Assembly: GCA_947481985.1 (NCBI GenBank)
Contig: CANKIK010000125.1
Span: 1 to 13,374, forward strand
Length of the DNA stretch: 13,374 nucleotides
Origin: QWOP01 sp003669605
Lineage (GTDB): Bacteria; Planctomycetota; Planctomycetia; Pirellulales; UBA1268
Reading direction: 5' to 3'
Below the pieces are notes generated by a model. That model was not told the origin of the DNA and did no database searches. It was given only the letters and a program-made list of their open reading frames with translations. The translations under genes and the position numbers were made by a program. Numbering within the stretch: position 1 is the stretch's first letter; each line of letters opens with the position of its first letter. Positions 1 through 6,706 of this stretch are shown piece after piece.

Positions 1-1140
1 CGGCGGATGGTGGACCTGCTCGGGGCCCACCGGGCCCTGCTGGCAATCGTCTTATCCTCGGCGATCCTCACCTACGGCGGCGTGTCGGTGTTCGTCGTCG
101 TGTTTGCCGTCTACCCCTTGGCCGTCGCGCTCCTCCGCCGCGCCGACATCCCTAAGCGACTCCTTCCCGGCGCCATCGCCCTCGGAGCGGCAACCTTCAC
201 CATGACCACCCTGCCGGGGACACTCCAAGTCCACAACCTCATCCCCATGAAGTTTTTCGGCACCACGGCGTTTGCGGCGCCGTTGCTGGGAATCATTGGC
301 AGCGCTCTGATGCTCGGACTGGGAATGGCGTGGCTCTCTTTCCGGGCCCGCTTGGCGGCCCGAGCCAGCGAGGGCTACGGCGCGGCATCGGGCGAGGTGC
401 CCGCCGCGGCCGAGAGGGGGGCGTTGCCACCGTTCGCAATCGCCATTCTCCCCATCGTGGCTGTCGTGGCCCTCAATTTCCTGTTCACGGAGTTTGTCAT
501 CCGCCGCTGGGACACCTCGTATCTCGCCGAACCCCGCTTCGGGGCCACGACGGTTGAGAATCTCCGCGGAGTCTGGGCCACGATCCTGGCGATGGTCTCG
601 GCAACGGCGCTCCTGGCAATCCTCCGCATCCGCTCGCTCGCTCGCCTCAACGACGCGCTCTCCGCCGGCGCTACATCCGCCCTGCTGCCGATCCTCACCA
701 CCGCCTCGGAGGTGGGCTACGGTGCCACGATCGCTGGCCTCAGTGGATTCGCCGCCATCAAGCAAGAGGTGCTCGGCATTGTCCCTTCCAATCCACTCGT
801 CTCCGAGGCGGTGTGCATCAACCTCCTGGCGGGGATCACGGGAAGCGCCTCGGGCGGCTTGACGATCGCCCTTGAGACGCTGGGGCCGACCTATCTCGAA
901 CGCGGACTGGCCAGCGGAATCAGCCCCGACCTCCTCCACCGCGTGGCGGCGATGTCGTCGTGCGGTCTCGACACTCTCCCCCACAACGGCGCCGTGATCA
1001 CGCTCCTGCTGGCGTGCGGTCTGACGCACCGCACGTCGTACCTCGATATCTTCGCCGTCTCAGTCGTGGGGCCGATCCTGGCGACGGTGCTCGTCGTAGC
1101 CCTGGGGACATTCTTTCCGGGGCTTGTGCTGCCGGGGTAA
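1..1140 (+). CDS. GntP-family permease, C-terminal part (5' end outside window)
   Basis: Integral inner-membrane transporter of the GntP type, a family that takes up gluconate or related organic acids with protons. The reading frame is open from base 1, so the true start lies upstream; the ATG at position 7 is probably internal. About 379 codons are present against roughly 440-450 residues for full family members, so perhaps 60-80 N-terminal residues are missing. The visible part is a series of hydrophobic helices separated by short polar loops, with one Ala/Glu-rich hydrophilic loop near residues 115-140. The C-terminal half contains the family-like stretches TTASEVGYGATIAGL, AGITGSASGGL and SSCGLDTLPHNGAV, the last being typical of GntP transporters. 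The gene ends in TAA, 164 bp before the metal-efflux unit on the same strand. No neighbour suggests the substrate. The family call is firm; the substrate is unknown. Confidence 0.85.
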   Translation, partial: RRMVDLLGAHRALLAIVLSSAILTYGGVSVFVVVFAVYPLAVALLRRADIPKRLLPGAIALGAATFTMTTLPGTLQVHNLIPMKFFGTTAFAAPLLGIIGSALMLGLGMAWLSFRARLAARASEGYGAASGEVPAAAERGALPPFAIAILPIVAVVALNFLFTEFVIRRWDTSYLAEPRFGATTVENLRGVWATILAMVSATALLAILRIRSLARLNDALSAGATSALLPILTTASEVGYGATIAGLSGFAAIKQEVLGIVPSNPLVSEAVCINLLAGITGSASGGLTIALETLGPTYLERGLASGISPDLLHRVAAMSSCGLDTLPHNGAVITLLLACGLTHRTSYLDIFAVSVVGPILATVLVVALGTFFPGLVLPG

Positions 1141-1143
1141 ACG

Positions 1144-1161
1144 CGGGCCATGGGGCGCCCG
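1144..1161 (+). other. GC-rich hairpin just after the permease stop
   Basis: CGGGC at 1144-1148 pairs with GCCCG at 1157-1161 around an 8-nt loop, starting 4 nt after the stop codon. No T-run follows, so it is not a canonical intrinsic terminator. It could slow 3' decay or be chance in GC-rich DNA. The rest of the 1141-1304 gap shows no other gene. Confidence 0.25.
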
Positions 1162-1252
1162 AGAGTGCGCAACTGTCGCAGAGACCTGGGGGGGATGGGC
1201 GCCTCTGCCTACCCTCCAAAAACCGATCAATAGCCAGCGACCACGCGCCCGA

Positions 1253-1282
1253 TTGAGTTTCCCGGCAACGGGGGCCGATACT
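1253..1282 (+). promoter_or_regulatory. Possible sigma70-type promoter for the metal-efflux unit
   Basis: TTGAGT at 1253-1258 and GATACT at 1277-1282 are 18 bp apart, each matching the sigma70 consensus at 4 of 6 positions. The pair sits about 25 bp upstream of the first gene of the unit. Transcription would start near 1289, leaving a very short leader. The pattern is weak and planctomycete promoters are poorly defined. Confidence 0.3.
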
Positions 1283-1290
1283 AGAGGCCA

Positions 1291-1304
1291 GAGAGGCAAC
1301 CTCT
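1291..1304 (+). promoter_or_regulatory. Ribosome binding site inside a small hairpin before the GTG start
   Basis: GAGAGG at 1291-1296 is the best Shine-Dalgarno candidate for the GTG at 1305, with 8 nt between them. AGAGG (1292-1296) can pair with CCTCT (1300-1304) around the loop CAA, which would hide the site directly against the start codon. The site supports the GTG start; the hairpin may limit translation. Confidence 0.4.
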
Positions 1305-1754
1305 GTGCGACCGCTTGTCAGCATCATCACGATCATCGCCACGGTGATTCACTTCACCTTCGGCTGCTGTACGCACTCCTGCCACTTCGGGAGTGGAGAC
1401 GATTGCCATCTGCACCCGATCGTGGCTGCCACAGGCGAGGCGTGCTGCGATGAGGATCTGCACGAGGATCCCCAGGCCCTGCCAAGTGGCCGGCAGTTTC
1501 AGCAGACCGAATCTGGCCGGGGAAGTCTCCCGGGCTCCGATCCCTGCCACGACTGCACTGGTTGCCACTGTGCGGCCAGATCGACCGACACCGTGACGAT
1601 GGCTCCTTGGTCGCCGCTGATGGCAACGGAAACGGCCCCGATCTCGGCAGCTGCGCTCCCTCCAAGCGCCGACAACTGCGGCACGGCGGCGGTGAGCCGT
1701 CCGATCCGTCCGGCTCCAAGCCGGCTGATTCGCTTTGGGCGAATCCAGGTCTGA
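1305..1754 (+). CDS. Small exported Cys/His-rich protein, putative metal-binding partner of the RND pump
   Basis: A 149-residue protein starting at GTG 1305, chosen because it gives an N-terminal hydrophobic segment (residues 4-19, VSIITIIATVIHFTFG) right behind a Shine-Dalgarno-like GAGAGG. Eleven cysteines follow (21, 22, 26, 34, 47, 48, 81, 84, 87, 89, 125), many beside histidines: CCTHSCH at 21-27, CHLH at 34-37 and CHDCTGCHC at 81-89. The clustering is what a soft-metal binding protein would show. Cys21-Cys22 directly after the hydrophobic segment could also be a lipoprotein-like or disulfide site. The C-terminal third is Pro/Ala/Ser-rich with no evident fold. It is the first gene of the unit, 141 bp before the membrane fusion protein. 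No named family was recognised; a metal-related role is inferred from composition and position. Confidence 0.7.
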   Translation: MRPLVSIITIIATVIHFTFGCCTHSCHFGSGDDCHLHPIVAATGEACCDEDLHEDPQALPSGRQFQQTESGRGSLPGSDPCHDCTGCHCAARSTDTVTMAPWSPLMATETAPISAAALPPSADNCGTAAVSRPIRPAPSRLIRFGRIQV

Positions 1755-1760
1755 GGCTCC

Positions 1761-1785
1761 GCGCACACCCTTTGCGGCTGTGCGC
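1761..1785 (+). other. Intercistronic hairpin
   Basis: GCGCACA at 1761-1767 and TGTGCGC at 1779-1785 form a 7-bp perfect stem with an 11-nt loop, beginning 6 nt after the stop of the Cys/His-rich gene. No T-run follows. It may mark a processing or attenuation point between the first gene and the pump genes, or be chance. Confidence 0.3.
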
Positions 1786-1895
1786 TGTCTTGGCTTCACC
1801 CTTCCGCGAACCCTCGTTGGGTCGCCAGCTTCGGGCAGTTGCCCGCGGCTGACTTCGACTCCCGGATCACCCGCACGCAGGCACGTCTTTTTTCC

Positions 1896-3383
1896 ATGAA
1901 TCCCACCCCATCGCCCTCACCCCATCGCCTCTTCTTCTGGCTTCCACTGCTGCTGATCGCACTTCTGGCGACAGCGCTTGCGACCTCCAGACTCTGGCCC
2001 CAGCCCGTTCGTGATCGATTGATCCGAGTGCTTGCCGCGGGTTCCGCCCCTGATCAACTGCCCGCCTCCGACTCTGGCAACAGGGCAGACGCCGAAGGCC
2101 ACGACCATGATGACCATGAGGGCCACAATCATGATGACCACGACCATGATGACCATGACCACGATGATCACGATCACGAGGGCCACGTCGAGGCACAGGC
2201 ACTGACAATCAGCCCGCAGGCGCGCAGAAGTATCGGTCTCACGGAGGGCACGATTGCCCTGACGACGTTTCAGCGCACGATCAGCGTTCCGGGCATCGTG
2301 GTGGAACGCCGCGGTCGGTCGAAGTACACGATCATCGCCCCCATGACCGGATCGGTCACAAAGATTCTCGTCACGGAAGGCGAGGCCGTCATCCCAGAGC
2401 AACCGCTCTTCGAGATCCGGCTGACTCACGAGGAACTCGTGCAGTCCCAGGCCGACCTTCTCAAGACGACCGAGGAGGTCGACGTCGTCCGCCGGGAAAT
2501 CGCCCGCCTGCAGGGAATCGGTCCGGAGGGAATCGTCGCGATCAAAACTATCCTCGAGCGAAAATATGAACTCCAGAAGCTCGAAGCGGTCCGCACCGCC
2601 CAGCGGCAGGCGCTCCTCCTCCACGGGCTCTCCGCAGCGCAGGTCGATGAAATCCTCACGCAGCGGACACTGCTCGGCACAGTGACCGTCTCCGCACCGG
2701 CCGCGGCGGCCCCGCTCCCCGCCCCCCAACAAGCGACAGTTCTACTGGTCCAGGAACTGGCGGTCGAACGTGGTCAGCACGTCACCGCCGGCGAGACGCT
2801 TGCCCTCCTCACCGACCACGAAACCCTGCTCATCGAGGGGGAAACATTCGAGCAGGACATCCCTCTGATTACGCAGGCCGCCGCCGATCGTCGCCCAGTG
2901 GTCGCCTTCCTCGACTCCCAGGCCGGACCGCCACAGTCGATCGGAGGACTGCGGATCACCACAGTGGCCAACCGCATCGACGCCGACTCACGGACGCTCC
3001 ATTTCTACGTTCAGCTTCCGAACGAGATCGTCCGCGATACCCAGGGGGATGGCGCGACGCGATTCGTCGAATGGCGTTACAAACCTGGCCAGCGGATGCA
3101 ACTGTCGATCCCGGTGGAGGAATGGGCCGATCGCATCGTGCTCCCCGTCGCGGCCGTGGCCCAGGACGGCGTCGAACACTATGTCTTCCGCGCCGCCGGC
3201 GACCACTTCGACCGGCAGCCTGTCCACGTCGAGTATCGTGACCCGCGGTGGGTCGTGATCGCCAGCGACGGCCCGCTCTCTCCCGGCGATCGGATCGCCA
3301 TCTCGGCCGCCCAACAGTTGCAACTGGCGCTGAAGAACAAAGCGGGCGGTGCCATCGATCCGCACGCCGGCCACAGCCACTAA
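1896..3383 (+). CDS. CzcB/CusB-type membrane fusion protein with His/Asp-rich arm
   Basis: Periplasmic adaptor of a tripartite heavy-metal RND efflux system, linking the inner-membrane pump to an outer-membrane channel. The 495-residue form from ATG 1896 is preferred; an in-frame TTG at 1839 adds 19 polar residues ahead of the membrane anchor and looks unnatural. Order: N-terminal anchor or signal helix (about 12-30); His/Asp-rich arm (69-97) with 12 histidines; first half of the lipoyl-like domain (about 142-172, IIAPMTGSVTKILVTEGEAV); alpha-helical coiled-coil hairpin (about 178-258); second lipoyl half (about 282-308, VERGQHVTAGETLALL); beta-barrel and membrane-proximal domains (about 310-470); and a C-terminal HAGHSH tail. 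The gene ends 44 bp before the pump gene, so co-transcription is likely. The His-rich arm suggests Zn, Co, Ni or Cu binding, but the metal cannot be named from sequence. Confidence 0.88.
   Translation: MNPTPSPSPHRLFFWLPLLLIALLATALATSRLWPQPVRDRLIRVLAAGSAPDQLPASDSGNRADAEGHDHDDHEGHNHDDHDHDDHDHDDHDHEGHVEAQALTISPQARRSIGLTEGTIALTTFQRTISVPGIVVERRGRSKYTIIAPMTGSVTKILVTEGEAVIPEQPLFEIRLTHEELVQSQADLLKTTEEVDVVRREIARLQGIGPEGIVAIKTILERKYELQKLEAVRTAQRQALLLHGLSAAQVDEILTQRTLLGTVTVSAPAAAAPLPAPQQATVLLVQELAVERGQHVTAGETLALLTDHETLLIEGETFEQDIPLITQAAADRRPVVAFLDSQAGPPQSIGGLRITTVANRIDADSRTLHFYVQLPNEIVRDTQGDGATRFVEWRYKPGQRMQLSIPVEEWADRIVLPVAAVAQDGVEHYVFRAAGDHFDRQPVHVEYRDPRWVVIASDGPLSPGDRIAISAAQQLQLALKNKAGGAIDPHAGHSH
2100..2186 (+). 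repeat. In-frame short repeats encoding the HDDHD arm
   Basis: This stretch of the membrane fusion gene is built of near-repeats based on CAT/CAC and GAT/GAC codons with a 15-nt period (HDDHD units), interrupted twice by an EGH unit. It encodes 12 His in 29 residues. Codons vary between copies (CAC/CAT, GAC/GAT), so the array is not a fresh perfect duplication. Slippage here would change arm length without breaking the frame. Confidence 0.75.
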
Positions 3384-3427
3384 TCCGGCTCACCATTCAG
3401 ACTCGCTTGTGACAACTCAGGCGCCCC

Positions 3428-6400
3428 ATGCTCAACGCTATCATCAAAAACGCCCTCCGCTATCGCCTCCTGACGATCGTCCTGGCGATCGCGGTCATGG
3501 TGGCAGGCAGCTCCGCGCTCGTTCGATTGCCGATCGACGTCTTTCCCGACCTCAATCGACCGCGGGTCACGATCATGACCGAGGCCCCTGGCCTGGCGCC
3601 CGAGGAGGTGGAAACGCTGATCACGTTCCCTCTGGAGTCGGTGCTCAACGGCGCCACGGGGGTCCAGGCAGTGCGGAGTTCCTCGGGGGTCGGCCTGTCG
3701 GTGATCCAGGTCGAATTCGACTGGGGAACAGACATCTACGTCGACCGGCAGATCGTGGCGGAGAAGATCGCTTTGGCGCTCGATCGAATGCCAAAGGGAG
3801 TCCGGCCCCAACTCGCCCCGATCTCTTCGATCATGGGCCAAATCATGCACGTCGGAATGTACAGCGAGAGCGGCGTTACCTCGCCGATCGAGGTCCGCAC
3901 GCTGGCCGACTGGGTCGTGCGGCAGCGGCTGCTGACGATCCCCGGCGTCGCGCAGGTCGTGACGATGGGCGGCGGGCGGAAGCAGTTTCAGGTCCTCGTC
4001 GACCCGGCGCTCTTGTTGAAGTACGGCATCAGTCTGGCCGAGGTCGAGTCGGCCTTGCAGGCGAGCAACTCAAACGCCACCGGCGGCTACCTGAACCAGG
4101 GAGCAAGCGAACTCCTCGTGCGGTCGCTCGGCCGCATCCAGACCGTGAGCGATCTGACCTCGGTGGTCATTAAGGCGGTCGGCGACAGGCCGGTGGTGCT
4201 TGGGCAGGTGGCCCGCGTGGTGGAGGCGGCGCAGGTCAAGCGCGGCGATGCCGCTGTCAACGGACTCCCTGCTGTGATGCTCATTATCGCCAAGCAGCCG
4301 GGGGCCGACACGCGGCGGCTGACAGATGCCATTACGCAGGCCCTGGAGGATCTTCGCCCCTCACTCCCCGGCGATATTCACATCAATCCAGAACTGTATC
4401 AGCAGAAGACCTTCATCGACCTCAGCATCCGAAACGTGATCGAGGCGCTCCGCGACGGCGGCGTGCTTGTGGTCCTCGTGCTGTTTGTCTTTCTGCTCAA
4501 CTTCCGCACGACCGTGATCACACTCACCGCCATCCCCCTCTCGATCGCGATCACAGGCTTGGTCTTCGCCTGGCTGGGCCTCTCGATCAACACGATGACG
4601 CTCGGGGGGCTGGCCGTGGCCATTGGCGAACTGGTCGACGACGCCATCGTCGACGTCGAGAACATCTTTCGGCGGCTCCGTGAGAACAACCAGCGGCCAG
4701 AGCCGAAGTCGCCGCTGCGGGTGGTGTACGAGGCAAGCAGCGAGGTTCGCAACTCCATCGTCTTCAGCACCATTCTCGTGGTCCTGGTATTCGTGCCGCT
4801 GTTCGCCCTGGAAGGGATGGAAGGGAAGCTGTTTACGCCGCTGGGAATCGCCTACATCGTTTCCATCCTGGCGTCCCTGCTGGTGTCGCTGACCGTGACA
4901 CCGGTGCTCTCATACTGGCTCCTCCCCACCGCGAAGATGATGGATCACCAGACCGATGGGTGGCTGCTGAAGATCCTGAAGTCGCTGGCGGGATGGGCCA
5001 TCCGACAGAGCGTGCGATACCCCGCCCCCATCCTTCTGACCGTGGCGGCTGCGGTGGCCGTGAGCGTCGGCGTCGTCACCCAGCTCGGCCGCGACTTCCT
5101 GCCGCCCTTCAACGAAGGCTCTGTGCAGGTCAACGTCTTCCTTCCTCCCGGCACCTCGCTGGAGACTTCCAGTGCCATTGCCGGAATGGTGGACCAGCGG
5201 ATCAAGAATGTGAAAGGCGTGCTGAACTTCGGCCGCCGCACCGGCCGTGCCGAGTTGGACGAACACGCCGAGGGGGTGAACGTCTCCGAGATCATTATCT
5301 CTTTCGATCCCCATTCCGGTCGCGGGCGTGAAGAAGTGCTCGAAGAGCTCCGCGAGGAACTCACCCGGGTGCCCGGCGTGGTCGTGTCGGTCGAGCAACC
5401 TCTGACACATCTCATCAGCCACATGCTCTCCGGCGTCAAGGCCCAGGTGGGGATCAAACTCTACGGCGACGACCTCGATCTCCTCCGCCGGACTGCCGAG
5501 AAGATGAAAGTCGCCATCGCCGGCGTGCCTGGCGTCAAGGATCTCTTGGTCGAGCAACAGCTCGAGATCCCCCAGCTCCAGATCCTGCTCAAGCGAGACA
5601 AGCTGATGCAGTACGGGCTGACTGCCAACGAGGTCAATGACTTCATCGAAACCGCGATGAACGGAAAAACAGTCTCGGAAATCGTCCAGGGAGAGCGGAA
5701 GACCGATCTCGTCGTCCGGCTCGATGATCCCTATCGGGTCGATGTGGACGCCTTGCGGCGGCTCTCCATCAATCTCAAGGTGGGGGGCCGGGTACCGCTC
5801 GAGACCGTGGCCGATATCGTCCAGGGAAGCGGCCCCAACACGATTAACCGGGAGAACGTCCGCCGCCGGATCATCATCCAGTGCAACACGGCAAGGCGCG
5901 ATCTCAACGGCGTGGTGCTCGATATCCAGAAACGGCTGGCGCCGATCCAGGCGACGCTGCCCACTGGATACTTTCTGGAGTACGGCGGCCAGTTCGAGAG
6001 CCAGCGGCAGGCGACGAGGATGATCGGGATCCTCAGCTTGGTGTCACTGGCGGGCATGTTCCTCGCCCTCTACACGCTCTTTCGCTCGACGAACCTCGCG
6101 CTCCAGGTGCTGGCGAGCCTGCCGATGGCGGCGATCGGATCAGTGGCGGCACTCGTGCTGACGCACCAGTCGCTGACTGTCGCCAGCATGGTGGGGTTTA
6201 TCTCGCTTGCGGGGATCGCCTCGCGCAACGGCATCCTCTTGATTGCTCATTATCTGCACCTCGTCCGCCATGAGGGGGAGGGTTTCACGCCACAGATGAT
6301 GGAGCGCGCGGGGCGGGAACGGGTGGCGCCGATGCTGATGACGGCGCTCACTGCCGGCATCGCCCTGGTGCCGCTGGTGCTCGCTGCTGGCGAACCTGGC

Positions 6401-6562
6401 AAGGAGATCCTCTATCCCGTTGCGACGGTGATTCTCGGCGGGTTAATCAGCTCCACACTGCTCGATTTCTTCGTCCATCCGGCGCTCTTCTGGTGCTTCG
6501 GTCGGGCACAGGCAACCAAGGCCATGACGGCCACCGATCACGACGAACTGGCCGCCGACTGA
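3428..6562 (+). CDS. CzcA/CusA-type heavy-metal RND efflux pump
   Basis: Inner-membrane proton/metal antiporter of the HME-RND family, 1044 residues and thus full length. It begins MLNAIIKNALRYRLL, the typical short cytoplasmic start followed by TM1 (about 14-32) and the large first periplasmic porter loop. TM2-TM6 span about residues 340-500, and a second periplasmic loop and helix set follow (about 555-1030). The TM4 proton-relay signature reads AVAIGELVDDAIVDVEN at about 396-412: D404 and E411 align with D408 and E415 of CzcA, while the position of CzcA D402 is Ala398. Extra acids E401, D405 and D409 lie nearby. This variant occurs in HME subgroups distinct from classical CzcA, so the metal is uncertain. 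SRNGILLIAHY in the C-terminal half is the usual late TM motif. A Shine-Dalgarno is weak; the start is fixed by family alignment. Confidence 0.93.
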   Translation: MLNAIIKNALRYRLLTIVLAIAVMVAGSSALVRLPIDVFPDLNRPRVTIMTEAPGLAPEEVETLITFPLESVLNGATGVQAVRSSSGVGLSVIQVEFDWGTDIYVDRQIVAEKIALALDRMPKGVRPQLAPISSIMGQIMHVGMYSESGVTSPIEVRTLADWVVRQRLLTIPGVAQVVTMGGGRKQFQVLVDPALLLKYGISLAEVESALQASNSNATGGYLNQGASELLVRSLGRIQTVSDLTSVVIKAVGDRPVVLGQVARVVEAAQVKRGDAAVNGLPAVMLIIAKQPGADTRRLTDAITQALEDLRPSLPGDIHINPELYQQKTFIDLSIRNVIEALRDGGVLVVLVLFVFLLNFRTTVITLTAIPLSIAITGLVFAWLGLSINTMTLGGLAVAIGELVDDAIVDVENIFRRLRENNQRPEPKSPLRVVYEASSEVRNSIVFSTILVVLVFVPLFALEGMEGKLFTPLGIAYIVSILASLLVSLTVTPVLSYWLLPTAKMMDHQTDGWLLKILKSLAGWAIRQSVRYPAPILLTVAAAVAVSVGVVTQLGRDFLPPFNEGSVQVNVFLPPGTSLETSSAIAGMVDQRIKNVKGVLNFGRRTGRAELDEHAEGVNVSEIIISFDPHSGRGREEVLEELREELTRVPGVVVSVEQPLTHLISHMLSGVKAQVGIKLYGDDLDLLRRTAEKMKVAIAGVPGVKDLLVEQQLEIPQLQILLKRDKLMQYGLTANEVNDFIETAMNGKTVSEIVQGERKTDLVVRLDDPYRVDVDALRRLSINLKVGGRVPLETVADIVQGSGPNTINRENVRRRIIIQCNTARRDLNGVVLDIQKRLAPIQATLPTGYFLEYGGQFESQRQATRMIGILSLVSLAGMFLALYTLFRSTNLALQVLASLPMAAIGSVAALVLTHQSLTVASMVGFISLAGIASRNGILLIAHYLHLVRHEGEGFTPQMMERAGRERVAPMLMTALTAGIALVPLVLAAGEPGKEILYPVATVILGGLISSTLLDFFVHPALFWCFGRAQATKAMTATDHDELAAD

Positions 6563-6570
6563 CTCTCTGG

Positions 6571-6585
6571 GGGCCAAAGCGGCCC
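6571..6585 (+). other. Hairpin after the RND pump gene
   Basis: GGGCC (6571-6575) pairs with GGCCC (6581-6585) around AAAGC, 8 nt after the pump stop codon. It is compact and GC-rich but lacks a T-run, so at most it is a non-canonical 3' end signal for the efflux transcript. Confidence 0.3.
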
Positions 6586-6629
6586 GGGAAGAGTGCCGCG
6601 GAAAATCGTTTTGCCTGGCCCACAGCAGT

Positions 6630-6659
6630 TTGCGTATTCCACACACCCGCCGTTACATT
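6630..6659 (+). promoter_or_regulatory. Possible promoter for the oxidoreductase/HEAT group
   Basis: TTGCGT at 6630-6635 and TACATT at 6654-6659 are separated by 18 bp and lie about 48 bp before the ATG at 6707. The -10-like box matches consensus at 4 of 6 positions and the -35-like box at 3 of 6. Spacing and location are reasonable; the match alone is weak. Confidence 0.35.
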
Positions 6660-6706
6660 GCCACGTCGACGGGGTTTTCATCGCACCCACATCCATCGGG
6701 GGATTC

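Noticed and set aside
1839..1895. TTG-initiated N-terminal extension of the membrane fusion protein
   Set aside because: It adds 19 polar residues before the membrane anchor; the ATG at 1896 gives a normal adaptor N-terminus.
1917..2732. A 271-codon minus-strand frame opposite the membrane fusion gene
   Set aside because: Shadow of the real gene; its repetitive Val/Ile/Met segment is just the antisense reading of the His/Asp repeats.
3349..4173. A 274-codon plus-strand frame overlapping the start of the RND pump
   Set aside because: Arg/Gly/His-rich out-of-frame translation of the pump gene.
6593..6706. In-frame upstream ATG for the oxidoreductase
   Set aside because: It would place 38 residues ahead of the twin-arginine motif and overlap the possible promoter; the ATG at 6707 gives a proper Tat signal.
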